Shown here piece by piece: positions 17,959-27,816 of a stretch of 53,967 nucleotides of DNA. The notes beneath the pieces are model-generated. The model did no database searches. It was not told where the DNA came from and worked only from the letters and a program-made list of their open reading frames with translations. The DNA is from Propylenella binzhouense (GTDB taxonomy: Bacteria; Pseudomonadota; Alphaproteobacteria; Rhizobiales; Afifellaceae), in assembly GCF_009866965.1 (NCBI RefSeq), contig NZ_SPKJ01000018.1:1-53967 (forward strand), written 5' to 3'. Positions within the stretch are counted from its first letter, which is position 1. Each line of letters begins with the position of its first letter. The translations under genes were made by a program, and so were the position numbers.

Positions 17959-19238
17959 CAGCGGTCCTCGCGGATCGCGAGCGCGGCGAGATGGAGCGCG
18001 ACGATCGGGAAGATCTTCAGCATCGGCCCGAGCGGCTCGATCCAGAGGCCCGGCAGCATCGCCGTCCCGATCACCATATAGGCGAACGAGAGCGCGATCC
18101 CGCCATAGAGGCCGAGTCGCGCCGTGCTGCGGAAGGCGATCGCCGCGCCGATCGCGATATCCGCCAGCGCGCCGGCAACGATCCCGGGGATCTCGAAGAT
18201 TCCGGCGCCGCCGGCCTGCATGATCGCGCGGCCGATCTCGAAGCCGGGCCCGAGCGAGACGATGCCGGTGCCGATCCAGAACAGGGCGAGCACGCCGTAG
18301 ACGAGCGGCTTCGCGAAATAGAGCTGCGCGAACCAGCGCTCCTGGACCGAGGCCGGCTCGGCGGCGAGCGCGGCGGGGAGCGATTGCGGGACGATCCCGG
18401 TCGCGGCGATCCACGGCGCCGGGTCACCCACCGCGCCGCGCCGGATCTCGCGCATCGCCGTCGTGCGCATCGGCGGGCGCCAGCCGAGGAGCGCGACGAG
18501 ATCGCCGGCCCGGTACATCGCCTTCATCAGCCAGCCGGGGACCGTCCAGCGCCGCGCCGGCGGCCAGCCGAGCCAGGACCGGTAGGCCGCGACGACCTCG
18601 CTCATGGCAAGCGGCTCCGGCCCGGCGAGATCGAGCGCGACCCGCGCCGGCGCGCCCGGAGCAAGGAAGAAGAGGACGGTGCGCACGACGTCCTCCCGCT
18701 GCACCACCTGGAGCGGCGCGGTGTCGGGCGCGACCGGCAGGACCGGCAGCGAGGCGAGCCCGCGGAAAAGCGCGCTGCCGCCATAGGCGCCGCGGCCGAC
18801 GACGACGGCCGGCCGCAGGATCACCCAATCGAGGTCGCGCGCCATCAGCGCCCGGTCGCCGGCAAGCTTGGAGCGCGAGAAGGCGGTGGGCGTCGCGCGG
18901 TCGACGCCGATCGCGGAGAAATGGATGACGCGGCGGATGCCGGCCCGCTCGCAGGCGGCGAAGAGCGCGTCCGCCCCCTTCTCATGGACGCCAGCGGTCG
19001 AATCGCGGGGGCTGTCCTGAAGCACGCCGGCCGTGTTCACCACCGCGTCGACGCCCGCAAGATGCGGGAGCCAGTCTTCCGCGCCCGCGCGCGCGAGATC
19101 GAGCGCGACGATGCGGGCGACGCCCGGGAGCGCCGCCTCCGAATGCGTCGCCGCCACGATCTCGTGACCGGCCGCATGGAGCCCGGCGCGCACGGCCGAG
19201 CCGATGAAGCCGTTCGCCCCGGTCAGGAGTACCCGCAT
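17958..19238 (-). CDS. NAD(P)-binding SDR protein fused to a DoxX-like membrane domain
   Basis: A 426-residue fusion. The N-terminal ~290 residues are an atypical short-chain dehydrogenase/NmrA-like fold: TGANGFIG (6-13) binds NAD(P), NTAGVLQDS follows, and RVIHFSAIGV corresponds to the central strand. A classical YxxxK pair is not evident (AFSRSKLAGDRAL has Ser where Tyr is usual), so catalysis is uncertain. The last ~130 residues hold four predicted membrane helices of DoxX-like type (from PLVYGVLALFWIGTG). ATG 19238 has AAGGAG 5 bases upstream. It is coupled to the DUF2269 gene. A membrane-bound redox or quinone-related role is possible but unproven. Confidence 0.82.
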   Translation of the reverse strand: MRVLLTGANGFIGSAVRAGLHAAGHEIVAATHSEAALPGVARIVALDLARAGAEDWLPHLAGVDAVVNTAGVLQDSPRDSTAGVHEKGADALFAACERAGIRRVIHFSAIGVDRATPTAFSRSKLAGDRALMARDLDWVILRPAVVVGRGAYGGSALFRGLASLPVLPVAPDTAPLQVVQREDVVRTVLFFLAPGAPARVALDLAGPEPLAMSEVVAAYRSWLGWPPARRWTVPGWLMKAMYRAGDLVALLGWRPPMRTTAMREIRRGAVGDPAPWIAATGIVPQSLPAALAAEPASVQERWFAQLYFAKPLVYGVLALFWIGTGIVSLGPGFEIGRAIMQAGGAGIFEIPGIVAGALADIAIGAAIAFRSTARLGLYGGIALSFAYMVIGTAMLPGLWIEPLGPMLKIFPIVALHLAALAIREDR

Positions 19239-19443
19239 CCGCTCTCCTTCGGCGCGCCCGGCCGCGCCGCGGCATGCCCGGACACCTTTGCCCAGCGGAG
19301 GCGCGCGCGGGAAGGAAATGTTGCCGGCCCGGCGCCGTTCCCGTGCGCCGCCGCGCGTTGACGCTGCGCGGCGCTGCAACTAGGTTCCGCCCGCCTTCGC
19401 CGGCCGGGCCATCGCGCCGGCGCGACCCGCTGGACCGCGACCC

Positions 19444-21105
19444 ATGACCGACCGATCGCCCTTTCCGCCCGAGCTCGTCGCGGCGGCGCGCGTCTCGAAA
19501 GCCTGGCCGTTCGAGGAGGCGCGGAAGCTGCTTGCGCGCGTGGAGAAGGCGGGCTTCGACGGCGAGATCCTGTTCGAGACCGGATACGGCCCGTCGGGCC
19601 TGCCGCATATCGGCACGTTCGGCGAGGTGGCGCGCACGACCATGGTGCGGCACGCCTTCCGCGTGCTCACCGGGGACCGCGTCCCGACCCGCCTCCTCTG
19701 CTTTTCCGACGACATGGACGCGCTCCGGAAGGTGCCCGACAACGTGCCGAACAGGGAAGCGCTCGCCGCCGATCTCGGCAAGCCGCTGACGCAGGTGCGC
19801 GATCCCTTCGGCGAATACGAGAGCTTCGGCGGCGGCAACAACCAGCGGCTCCGCGCCTTCCTCGACCGCTTCGGCTTCGACTACGAATTCGCGAGCGCGA
19901 CCGACTATTACCGCTCGGGCCGCTTCGACGCGACGCTGCTCGCGATGCTCGCCGCCTATGACGCGGTGATGGCGATCATCCTGCCGACGCTCGGGCCCGA
20001 GCGCCGCGAGACCTATTCGCCCTTCCTGCCGGTCTCGGAGCGGACCGGCCGGGTGCTGCAGGTGCCGATGATCGCGCGCGACGTCGCGGCGGGCACCGTC
20101 ACCTACCGCGATCCCGATACCGGCGAGGCGGTGACGACCCCGGTCACCGGCGGCCGCGTGAAATGCCAGTGGAAGGCGGACTGGGCGCTCCGCTGGACCG
20201 CGCTCGGCGTCGACTACGAGATGGCGGGCAAGGACCTCATCGATTCCGTCCTGCTCTCCTCGCGCATCTGCAAGGCGCTCGGCGGCACGCCGCCCGAGGG
20301 CTTCAATTACGAGCTCTTCCTCGACGAGCACGGCCAGAAGATCTCGAAGTCGAAGGGCAACGGCCTCACGATCGAGGAATGGCTCCGCTACGCCTCGCCG
20401 GAGAGCCTGTCGCTCTTCATGTTCCAGAAGCCGAAGGCGGCGAAGCGGCTCTATTTCGACGTCATTCCCCGCGCGGCCGACGAATATTACCAGTTCCTCG
20501 ACGGCTACCGCCGGCAGGACCCCGGCAACCGGCTCTCGAACCCGGTCTGGCACATCCATGCCGGCGATCCGCCGCAGGAAGAGCTGCCGGTGCCGTTCTC
20601 GATGCTCCTCAACATCGCGAGCGCGGGCAACACGGAGGAGCCGGAGATCCTCTGGGGCTACGTCACGCGCCATCTGCCGGAGGTGACGCCGGAGCGCTAT
20701 CCGGCGCTCGACCGGCTGATCGGCTACGCGGTCCGCTACTATCACGATTTCGTCAAGCCGAACAAACACTTCCGAGTTCCGGACGCGGTCGAGCGCGAGG
20801 CGCTGGAGGCGCTCGATTCCGCGCTTTCGGCACTGCCGGAGGACGCCGGCCCGGACGCCGTCCAGAACGCCGTCTACGATGTCGGCCGCGGCTTCGAGCG
20901 CTACCGCAATCCCGAGAAGCCGGGGCCGGACGGCCGCCCCGGCGTGGCGCTCACCTGGTTCTCGACGCTCTACGAGATCCTGCTCGGCCAGGAGCGCGGG
21001 CCGCGTTTCGGCTCCTTCGTGGCGATCTACGGCATCCCGGAGACGCGGGCGCTCATCCGGCGCGCGCTGAGGGGCGAGCTCCGGGCCGCCGCGGCCCGGA
21101 GCTAG
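19444..21105 (+). CDS. lysK: Lysyl-tRNA synthetase, class I
   Basis: Class I (archaeal-type) lysine-tRNA ligase of 553 residues, charging tRNA-Lys. The Rossmann catalytic domain has HIGT (55-58, after GPSGLP) and the KMSKS equivalent KISKS (299-303); the C-terminal helical part binds the anticodon. This form replaces the class II LysS in many alphaproteobacteria, and no lysS is seen here. The gene is divergent from the SDR gene with a 205-base gap, and followed by palindromic repeats. The ribosome-binding site before ATG 19444 is weak. Confidence 0.97.
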   Translation: MTDRSPFPPELVAAARVSKAWPFEEARKLLARVEKAGFDGEILFETGYGPSGLPHIGTFGEVARTTMVRHAFRVLTGDRVPTRLLCFSDDMDALRKVPDNVPNREALAADLGKPLTQVRDPFGEYESFGGGNNQRLRAFLDRFGFDYEFASATDYYRSGRFDATLLAMLAAYDAVMAIILPTLGPERRETYSPFLPVSERTGRVLQVPMIARDVAAGTVTYRDPDTGEAVTTPVTGGRVKCQWKADWALRWTALGVDYEMAGKDLIDSVLLSSRICKALGGTPPEGFNYELFLDEHGQKISKSKGNGLTIEEWLRYASPESLSLFMFQKPKAAKRLYFDVIPRAADEYYQFLDGYRRQDPGNRLSNPVWHIHAGDPPQEELPVPFSMLLNIASAGNTEEPEILWGYVTRHLPEVTPERYPALDRLIGYAVRYYHDFVKPNKHFRVPDAVEREALEALDSALSALPEDAGPDAVQNAVYDVGRGFERYRNPEKPGPDGRPGVALTWFSTLYEILLGQERGPRFGSFVAIYGIPETRALIRRALRGELRAAAARS

Positions 21106-21120
21106 GCGGCGCCGGCGCCT

Positions 21121-21269
21121 GTTCCGCTTCGCCCTGCCGCTTGCTCTGTCGTCATGCCCGGGCTCCGACCCGGGCATCCAGCGGCATCCGTTCCGCTTCG
21201 CCCTGCCGCTTGCTCTGTCGTCATGCCCGGGCTCCGACCCGGGCATCCAGCGGCATCCGTTCCGCTTCG
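21121..21269. repeat. Tandem 69-bp palindromic repeat (family A, 2 full copies plus a partial)
   Basis: Units at 21121-21189 and 21190-21258 are identical; the first 11 bases recur at 21259-21269. Each unit holds the palindrome ATGCCCGGG-N6-CCCGGGCAT. Such CCCGGG-centred palindromes are familiar as dispersed intergenic repeats in Bradyrhizobium-related genomes. Perfect identity suggests a recent duplication. Confidence 0.93.
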
Positions 21270-21281
21270 GCCGCCGGTGGA

Positions 21282-21389
21282 TCGCCGGATCAAGTCCGGC
21301 GATGACGACGGAGGAAAGTGGCAGCGCCGGATGGGTCGCCGGATCAAGTCCGGCGATGACGACGGAGGAAAGTGGCAGCGCCGCGTGGA
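21282..21389. repeat. Tandem 54-bp palindromic repeat (family B, 2 copies)
   Basis: Units begin at 21282 and 21336. The first 48 bases are identical and the ends diverge. Each has the palindrome TCGCCGGA-N5-TCCGGCGA followed by TGACGACGGAGGAAAGTGGC. A decayed third start (GTGGATCGCGGGGTCAGG) follows at ~21385. A related single copy lies at 26523-26567. Confidence 0.9.
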
Positions 21390-21470
21390 TCGCGGGGTCA
21401 GGTGTTCAGGCCGGAGAGATGACCGACGGCTGTTCGGGGATATAGCCGACGGGAAACGGGCCGCGCCGGC

Positions 21471-22361
21471 TCAGCGCTGGCAGACGGGGCAGTAGAAGGT
21501 CGACCGCCCGGTCTGGACCAGCCGGCGCACCACGCCGCGGCAGCCCGGCCGCAGGCAGGGACCGTCCTCGCGGTCGTAGACCCGGAAGGCGTGCTGGAAC
21601 ATGCCGAGGGAGCCGTCGGCCCGCACATAGTCCCGCAGCGAGGAGCCGCCGGCCGCAACCGCGTCGGCGATGACGGCCACGATGCATTCCGTCAGCCGGA
21701 CCAGGCGCCCGGAGGCCCGGCCGTCCTTCCGGACGAGCGATCCGGCCGCGCGCCGCGGCGAAAGGCCGGCGCGCCAGAGCGCCTCCGAGACGTAGATGTT
21801 GCCGAGCCCCGCGATCAGGGTCTGGTCGAGCAGCGCGGCCTTGAGCGAGGTCGTGCGCCCGGCGAGGCGGGCGGCGAGCGCATCGGGATCGAGCGCGCCC
21901 GCCACCGGCTCCAGCCCGAGATGCGCGAAGAGCGGATGGCGCTCGAGCCCGCCCGGCTCGACGAGAATCATGAAGCCGAAGCGGCGCGGGTCGTTGTAGA
22001 CCACCCGCGCGCCCCCCGGCAGGCGCGCGCCCGAAAGGGCGAAGACGACGTGATCGTGCCGCTCGTCCTTGCCGCGCGCATGGTGGAAGGCGTCCGCCGC
22101 CGCGACGGAATCGGCGACCCGAAACGAGCCCGACATGCCGAGATGCATGGCAAGCGTGGCGCCGTCGTCGAGCCCGGCCAGGAGGTACTTGGCCCGCCTC
22201 CCGAGCGCGGCCACCGTGCGGCCTTCGAGCCGTCCGGCGAAGCCCGGCGGGAACGGGAAGCGGAGATCGGGCCGGCGGAGCTCGACGCGGTCGAAGACGG
22301 CGCCCTCCAGGACGGGCGCGAGGCCGCGCCGCACCGTTTCGACTTCCGGCAGTTCGGGCAT
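21471..22361 (-). CDS. mutM: Formamidopyrimidine-DNA glycosylase
   Basis: Bifunctional glycosylase/AP lyase (296 residues) removing 8-oxoguanine and FapyG. The mature N terminus PELPEVE carries the catalytic Pro and Glu; LGMSGSF and the helix-two-turn-helix segment [18 protein letters not shown] are present; the zinc finger is the C-terminal CLRPGC ... FYCPVCQR. Divergent from ubiE with a 90-base gap, the usual arrangement in this order. Confidence 0.98.
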   Translation of the reverse strand: MPELPEVETVRRGLAPVLEGAVFDRVELRRPDLRFPFPPGFAGRLEGRTVAALGRRAKYLLAGLDDGATLAMHLGMSGSFRVADSVAAADAFHHARGKDERHDHVVFALSGARLPGGARVVYNDPRRFGFMILVEPGGLERHPLFAHLGLEPVAGALDPDALAARLAGRTTSLKAALLDQTLIAGLGNIYVSEALWRAGLSPRRAAGSLVRKDGRASGRLVRLTECIVAVIADAVAAGGSSLRDYVRADGSLGMFQHAFRVYDREDGPCLRPGCRGVVRRLVQTGRSTFYCPVCQR

Positions 22362-22451
22362 GGGCGGAATCGTCTCCGGTCGGCGGGTCGATAGATAAGG
22401 GGAGCGCGTTCCGATATGGTCCCGGCCGGCGGCTCAAGCAAACGAAACGAG

Positions 22452-23201
22452 ATGATGCCCGAAGAGACGACTTTCGGCTTCCGGGACGTTCCCCTCCGGG
22501 AGAAGCAGGGGCTGGTCGACGAGGTCTTCCACACCGTCGCCCGGCGCTACGACCTGATGAACGATCTGATGTCGGGCGGCCTCCACCGGATCTGGAAGGA
22601 CGCGACGGTCGCCTGGCTCTCGCCGCCGCGGCGCGGCGGCCCGTATCGGGTGCTCGATCTCGCCGGCGGCACCGGCGACGTCGCGACCCGCATCGTGGAG
22701 CGCTCCGACGGCCATGCCGAGGTGACCGTCGCCGACATCAACGGTTCGATGCTTGCGGTCGGGCGCGAGCGCGCCGAGAAGCGCGGGCTTCCGATCCGCT
22801 TTGTCGAGGCGAACGCGGAATCGCTGCCCTTTCCGGATGCGCGCTTCGACGCCTGCACGATCGCCTTCGGAATCCGCAACGTGCCGCGCATCGACGTCGC
22901 GCTCAAGGAAATCCACCGCGTGCTGAGGCATGGCGGCCGGTTCCTCTGCCTGGAATTCTCCGCCGCGAGCGTGCCCGTCCTCGACCGCCTCTACGACAAT
23001 TATTCGTTCAGGGTGATCCCGCTTATCGGCCAGATCGTCGCCGGCGACCGCGAATCCTACCAGTACCTGGTCGAATCGATCCGGATGTTCCCGAACCAGG
23101 AGCAGTTCGCGGCGCGCATCCGCGACGCCGGCTTCGAGCGCGTCAGCTACCGCAACCTGTCCGGGGGGATCGCGGCGATCCATTCCGGCTGGAAGCTCTG
23201 A
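22452..23201 (+). CDS. ubiE: Ubiquinone/menaquinone C-methyltransferase UbiE
   Basis: SAM-dependent C-methyltransferase of the ubiquinone pathway. 249 residues from ATG 22452. The signature [17 protein letters not shown] (33-49), SAM site LDLAGGTGD (68-76) and the conserved [10 protein letters not shown] and [10 protein letters not shown] blocks are present. An in-frame ATG at 22416 adds 12 unconserved residues and was not chosen; ATG 22455 is also possible. ubiB follows after 9 bases. Confidence 0.97.
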   Translation: MMPEETTFGFRDVPLREKQGLVDEVFHTVARRYDLMNDLMSGGLHRIWKDATVAWLSPPRRGGPYRVLDLAGGTGDVATRIVERSDGHAEVTVADINGSMLAVGRERAEKRGLPIRFVEANAESLPFPDARFDACTIAFGIRNVPRIDVALKEIHRVLRHGGRFLCLEFSAASVPVLDRLYDNYSFRVIPLIGQIVAGDRESYQYLVESIRMFPNQEQFAARIRDAGFERVSYRNLSGGIAAIHSGWKL

Positions 23202-23210
23202 GGCGCCGGC

Positions 23211-24788
23211 GTGCTCAACGCGTTCCGGCTGGCGCGCGCCGGCCTCGTGCTCGCCCGTGCCGGCGCCTTCTCCTTCGTGGCGAAAGAGGACCTGCCGCCC
23301 GGCGCCGTGCGCGCGGTCGCGCTCGCCCGGCTGATCGAGAAGCCGGCGCTCGACGACGCGACGCGCGGACGCCGCCTCTCCGACGCGCTCAACCGGCTCG
23401 GCCCGTCCTACATCAAGCTCGGGCAGTTCCTGGCGACGCGCCCGGACATCGTCGGGCCCGACATGGCCGAGGCGCTCTCGGGGCTGAAGGACGAGATCCC
23501 GCCCTTCCCGACGGAAACCGCCAAGGCCATCATCGAGGCCAATCTCGGCCGCCCCGTCCCGGCGATCTTCCGCAGCTTCTCCGAGCCCCTTGCCGCCGCC
23601 TCGATCGCGCAGGTCCACAAGGCCGTGCTCGCCCGGCCCGACGGGGAGGCGACGGTCGCCGTGAAGGTGCTCCGGCCGGACGTGCGGCGGCGCTTCACGC
23701 GCGACCTCGCCTCGTTCTATTCCGCCGCCCGCTGGATGGAGCAGTTCGCTCCGGAGGCCCGCAGGCTGAAGCCGGTCGCAGTCGTGGAGACGCTCCACCG
23801 CAGCGTCATCCTCGAGATGGACCTGAGGCTGGAAGCGGCCGCCATCTCGGAGATGGCCGAGAACGTCGCCGAGGAATCCGACTTCCGCCTGCCGGCCCTC
23901 GCCTGGGAGGTGACCGGCCGGGACGTGCTCGTCACCGAATGGATCGACGGCATCAAGCTCCGCGACGTCGCGCGCATCGCGGCGGCCGGCCACGATCCGA
24001 AGCGGCTCGCGGTCACGGTCATCCAGTCCTTCCTGCGGCATGCGCTGCGCGACGGCTTCTTCCATGCCGACATGCACGAGGGGAACCTCTTCATCGACGC
24101 CGAGGGCCGGCTCGTCGCGGTCGATCTCGGCATCATGGGGCGGATCGGCTACAAGGAACGCAAGTTCCTCGCCGAGATCCTCTACGGCTTCATCCGCCGC
24201 GACTACCGGCGCATCGCCGAGGTGCATTTCGAGGCGGGCTACGTGCCGCGCATCCATTCCGTGGAGGATTTCGCGCAGGCGCTGCGGGCGATCGGCGAGC
24301 CGATCCACGGCCACCGCGCGAGCGACATCTCGATGGCGAAGCTCCTCGCCCTGCTCTTCGAGATCACCGAGATCTTCGACATGCAGACGCGCCCGGAGCT
24401 GATCCTCCTCCAGAAGACGATGGTGGTGGTGGAGGGGGTGGCGCGCCGGCTCGACCCGGATTTCGACATGTGGTCGGCGGCCGAGCCGGTGGTCTCGGAA
24501 TGGGTCGCGCGCTTCGTCGGCCCGCACGGCAGGCTGACGGAGATCGGCGAGGGCGTCGCCGCGCTCTCGCACCTGGTGCGCTCGCTCCCGGACCTCGCCC
24601 GCCGGATCGAGCAGATCACGGTCAATGCCGAGGCGGCGACGGGCGACGGCCTGAAGCTCGACCCGGAGACGATCCGGGGGATCGGCAGGGAGGTCGCCCG
24701 CAACACGCGCTGGGGCCGCGTTGCGATCTGGGTGATCGCGCTCGTCTCGGCGGCGGCGGGCCTGTCCGTCCTCTTCGATGGCCTGTAA
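23211..24788 (+). CDS. ubiB: Ubiquinone biosynthesis protein UbiB (ABC1/ADCK-type atypical kinase)
   Basis: Atypical protein-kinase-like ATPase needed for ubiquinone synthesis. 525 residues from GTG 23211. The KxGQ motif is KLGQ (69-72), the Ala-rich loop AAAS (128-131), and the catalytic region contains HADMHEGN and VDLGIMG. A C-terminal membrane helix (VAIWVIALVSAAAGLSVLF) anchors it. The GTG lies 9 bases after the ubiE stop, and coaBC follows, so this is part of the ubiE-ubiB-coaBC-dut transcript. Confidence 0.96.
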   Translation: MLNAFRLARAGLVLARAGAFSFVAKEDLPPGAVRAVALARLIEKPALDDATRGRRLSDALNRLGPSYIKLGQFLATRPDIVGPDMAEALSGLKDEIPPFPTETAKAIIEANLGRPVPAIFRSFSEPLAAASIAQVHKAVLARPDGEATVAVKVLRPDVRRRFTRDLASFYSAARWMEQFAPEARRLKPVAVVETLHRSVILEMDLRLEAAAISEMAENVAEESDFRLPALAWEVTGRDVLVTEWIDGIKLRDVARIAAAGHDPKRLAVTVIQSFLRHALRDGFFHADMHEGNLFIDAEGRLVAVDLGIMGRIGYKERKFLAEILYGFIRRDYRRIAEVHFEAGYVPRIHSVEDFAQALRAIGEPIHGHRASDISMAKLLALLFEITEIFDMQTRPELILLQKTMVVVEGVARRLDPDFDMWSAAEPVVSEWVARFVGPHGRLTEIGEGVAALSHLVRSLPDLARRIEQITVNAEAATGDGLKLDPETIRGIGREVARNTRWGRVAIWVIALVSAAAGLSVLFDGL

Positions 24789-24825
24789 GGGTCGGGCGCA
24801 GGCCGGCTCCGCGGGAGGTCCTCTC

Positions 24826-26048
24826 TTGAGCACGCTTCGGGACAGACGCATTCTCCTCGTGATCGCCGGCGGCATCGCCGCCTACAAGGCGCTCGATCTC
24901 ATCCGCCGGCTCAAGGAACGCGGCGCCGCCGTCCGGGTCGTGATGACCGAGGCGGCGACACGCTTCGTCACCCCGCTCGCCGCGCAGGCGCTCAGCCACG
25001 ACCGCGTCTTTACCGATCTCTGGGAGCGCGACGCCGAGCACGATGTCGGCCACATCCGGCTCGCGCGCGAGGCCGACCTGATCGTGGTGGCGCCCGCCAC
25101 CGCCGACCTGATGGCGAAGGCGGCGCACGGCCTCGCCGACGACCTCGCCTCCGCGGTGCTGCTTGCGACCGACAGGCCGGTCCTCCTGGCGCCCGCCATG
25201 AATCCGGCGATGTGGGCGAGCCCCGCGACGGCACGCAACCGCCGCCTGCTCGAGGCGGACGGCCTCCGCTTCGTCGGTCCGGATGCCGGCGAGATGGCGG
25301 AGCGCGGCGAGGCCGGCATCGGCCGCATGGCGGAGCCGCTCGCGATCGCCGCAGCCGTCGAGGCGATCCTCTCGCCCGCCGCCGGCCCGCTCGCCGGCCG
25401 CCGCGCGATCGTCACCGCCGGCCCGACCCACGAGCCGATCGACCCGGTGCGCTACATCGCCAACCGCTCCTCGGGCCGGCAGGGCCACGCGATCGCCGCA
25501 GCGCTCGCGCAGGCCGGTGCCGAAGTGGTGCTCGTCACCGGTCCGGTCGCGATTCCGCCGCCCGCCGGCGTGCGCGTGGTGCCCGTCGAGACCGCGCGCG
25601 AGATGCTCGCCGCCGTGGAGGCGGCGCTGCCGGCCGACATTGCGGTGATGGCCGCGGCGGTCGCCGACTGGCGTGCGGCCGCGGCGAGCGGCGAGAAGAT
25701 CAAGAAGGACGCCGGCGGCCCGCCGAGCCTGGCGCTCGCCGAGAATCCCGACATTCTGCAGACGGTGTCGCGCCATCCGCGCCGGCCGGCTTTCGTGGCC
25801 GGCTTCGCCGCCGAGACGGAGAACCTCCTCGCCAATGCCGGGGCGAAGCTTGCGCGCAAGGGCTGCGACCTCATCGTCGCGAACGACGTCTCGCCCGCGA
25901 GCGGCGTCATGGGCGGGGCGCGCAACCGCGTGCATCTCGTGACCCGCGACGGCGTGGAGGACTGGCCGGAAATGACGAAGGAGGCGGTGGCCCAGGCGCT
26001 GGTGGAGCGGATCGCCGCCGCGCTCGCCGGGAAGACGGGGGCGCTCGC

Positions 26049-26052
<4 letters not shown>
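24826..26052 (+). CDS. coaBC: Bifunctional phosphopantothenoylcysteine decarboxylase / synthase CoaBC
   Basis: Two steps of coenzyme A synthesis: CoaB joins cysteine to 4'-phosphopantothenate, CoaC decarboxylates the product with FMN. 408 residues. CoaC domain (1-~180): [17 protein letters not shown], active-site H76 and PAMNPAMW (123-130). CoaB domain (~190-end): [23 protein letters not shown] and the KIKK segment. The lid motif reads [14 protein letters not shown] (155-168) and lacks the Cys of the E. coli ACGD motif. TTG 24826 is chosen: GGGAGGT lies 6 bases upstream. ATG 24778 would add 16 unconserved residues and overlap ubiB. The stop overlaps the dut start. Confidence 0.94.
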
Positions 26053-26504
<452 letters not shown>

Positions 26505-26522
26505 GATCCCGCAGGAACGGCC

Positions 26523-26567
26523 TGGATCGCCGGGTCGGGTCCGGCGATGGCGACGGAGGAGATGGCG
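26523..26567. repeat. Diverged single copy of the family B palindromic repeat
   Basis: TGGATCGCCGGGTCGGGTCC and the following GGCGATGGCGACGGAGGAGATGGC match the 54-bp unit at 21282-21389 apart from a few A/G differences, including the TCGCCGG...CCGGCGA palindrome. It lies just after dut. Confidence 0.75.
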
Positions 26568-26596
26568 AGGCGCGGACCGAGGCCCGCCGGCCTCCG

Positions 26597-26613
26597 GTGG
26601 AACGCCGTTCCAC
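26597..26613. terminator. Hairpin between dut and cysK
   Basis: GTGGAAC, three bases, GTTCCAC. It follows the dut stop by ~90 bases and precedes cysK by ~115. It could end the dut transcript or be an operator for cysK; there is no U-run. Confidence 0.3.
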
Positions 26614-26729
26614 ATTCTCCGCCCGACGCGCAAAACCATGCCTTCCGGCGGCGATGCTCGGGGAATCGGACCCTCGCCGGACCGGGTCCGCCGACCTAAT
26701 CTCTGGCGAACCGATCCATGGAGGCTCCC

Positions 26730-27725
26730 ATGAGCGAACCAGCCCGCCGCATCGACCCGCAGCCCGAGCACCGCCCGGGACGCGGCCGCGTCTTCGATTC
26801 CATCACCGACACGATCGGCGACACGCCCATCGTGCGCCTCGACAAGATCGCCCGCGAGAAGGGCGTGAAGGCCAACCTTCTCGCGAAGCTCGAGTTCTTC
26901 AACCCGATCGCGAGCGTCAAGGACCGCATCGGCGTCGCCATGATCGAGGCGATGGAGCGCGACGGCCGCATCCGGCCCGGCGAGACCACGCTGATCGAGC
27001 CGACCTCCGGCAATACCGGGATCGCCCTCGCCTTCGCGGCCGCGGCCAAGGGCTATAAGCTGATCCTCGTGATGCCCGAGACCATGTCGGTGGAGCGCCG
27101 CAAGATGCTGCGGCTGCTCGGCGCCGACCTCGTGCTCACGGAAGGCGCCAAGGGCATGAAGGGCGCGATCGCCAAGGCGGAGGAACTGAAGGCGGAGATC
27201 CCCGACGCCGTGATCCCGCAGCAGTTCGAGAACCCGGCCAATCCCGAGATCCATCGCCGGACCACGGCCGAGGAGATCTGGAACGACACCGACGGCGCCG
27301 TCGACGTCCTCGTCTCCGGCATCGGCACCGGCGGCACGATCACCGGCGTCGGCCAGGTGCTGAAGGCGCGCAAGCCGGGCGTCCACATCGTCGCCGTCGA
27401 GCCGACCGACAGCCCCGTCCTCTCCGGCGGCAGCCCCGGACCGCACAAGATCCAGGGCATCGGGGCCGGCTTCGCGCCCAAGGTGCTCGACACTTCGGTC
27501 TATGACGAGATCGTCACGGTCACGAACGACGAGGCGTTCGACTATGCGCGGCTTGCCGCCCGGCTCGAGGGCGTGCCGGTCGGCATCTCCTCGGGCGCGG
27601 CGATCTGCGCGGCGGTGAAGGTCGGCAGCCGCGCGGAATTCGCCGGCAGGAACATCGTGATCATCATCCCGTCCTTCGCCGAGCGCTATCTCTCGACCGC
27701 GCTCTTCGAAGGGCTCGAAAGCTGA
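26730..27725 (+). CDS. cysK: Cysteine synthase (O-acetylserine sulfhydrylase)
   Basis: PLP enzyme making cysteine from O-acetylserine and sulfide; 331 residues. The Schiff-base lysine is K64 (ASVKDR), the substrate loop is TSGNTG (92-97) and the phosphate-binding loop is [13 protein letters not shown] 26730 is fixed by GGAGG 7 bases upstream; the in-frame ATG at 26718 lies before that ribosome site. An N-terminal extension of ~20 residues rich in Arg and Pro precedes the fold. It stands alone, convergent with the ornithine decarboxylase gene. Confidence 0.97.
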   Translation: MSEPARRIDPQPEHRPGRGRVFDSITDTIGDTPIVRLDKIAREKGVKANLLAKLEFFNPIASVKDRIGVAMIEAMERDGRIRPGETTLIEPTSGNTGIALAFAAAAKGYKLILVMPETMSVERRKMLRLLGADLVLTEGAKGMKGAIAKAEELKAEIPDAVIPQQFENPANPEIHRRTTAEEIWNDTDGAVDVLVSGIGTGGTITGVGQVLKARKPGVHIVAVEPTDSPVLSGGSPGPHKIQGIGAGFAPKVLDTSVYDEIVTVTNDEAFDYARLAARLEGVPVGISSGAAICAAVKVGSRAEFAGRNIVIIIPSFAERYLSTALFEGLES

Positions 27726-27730
27726 TCGCC

Positions 27731-27796
27731 GGGGGCGCCGCGGCGCCCCCTCCGGCGCGTTCCCGGGAGCCCGGCTTGACGGCGGGCGCCCGGGAA
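27731..27796. terminator. Bidirectional terminator region between cysK and odc
   Basis: A perfect 20-base palindrome (27731-27750, GGGGGCGCC-centred) lies 6 bases after the cysK stop; a second hairpin has arms TTCCCGGG (27760-27767) and CCCGGGAA (27789-27796). An 11-base direct repeat CTCAGATCACG at 27803 and 27816 overlaps the odc stop. Confidence 0.6.
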
Positions 27797-27816
27797 GCAG
27801 GGCTCAGATCACGGCC

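Larger units (their letters stand above)
21106..21470. other. Gene-free region between convergent lysK and mutM, filled by tandem repeats
   Basis: The 365-base gap contains two tandem-repeat families (separate entries) and no ORF I would defend. Because lysK and mutM converge here, the palindromes probably also serve as transcription barriers. Confidence 0.8.

Noticed and set aside
21121-21389. CRISPR-like array
   Set aside because: Units are long, head-to-tail with no unique spacers, and only two copies each; no cas genes are present.
26505-26729. Possible tRNA or small RNA gene between dut and cysK
   Set aside because: No cloverleaf, CCA end or T-loop could be found; the region is explained by a palindromic repeat and one short hairpin.
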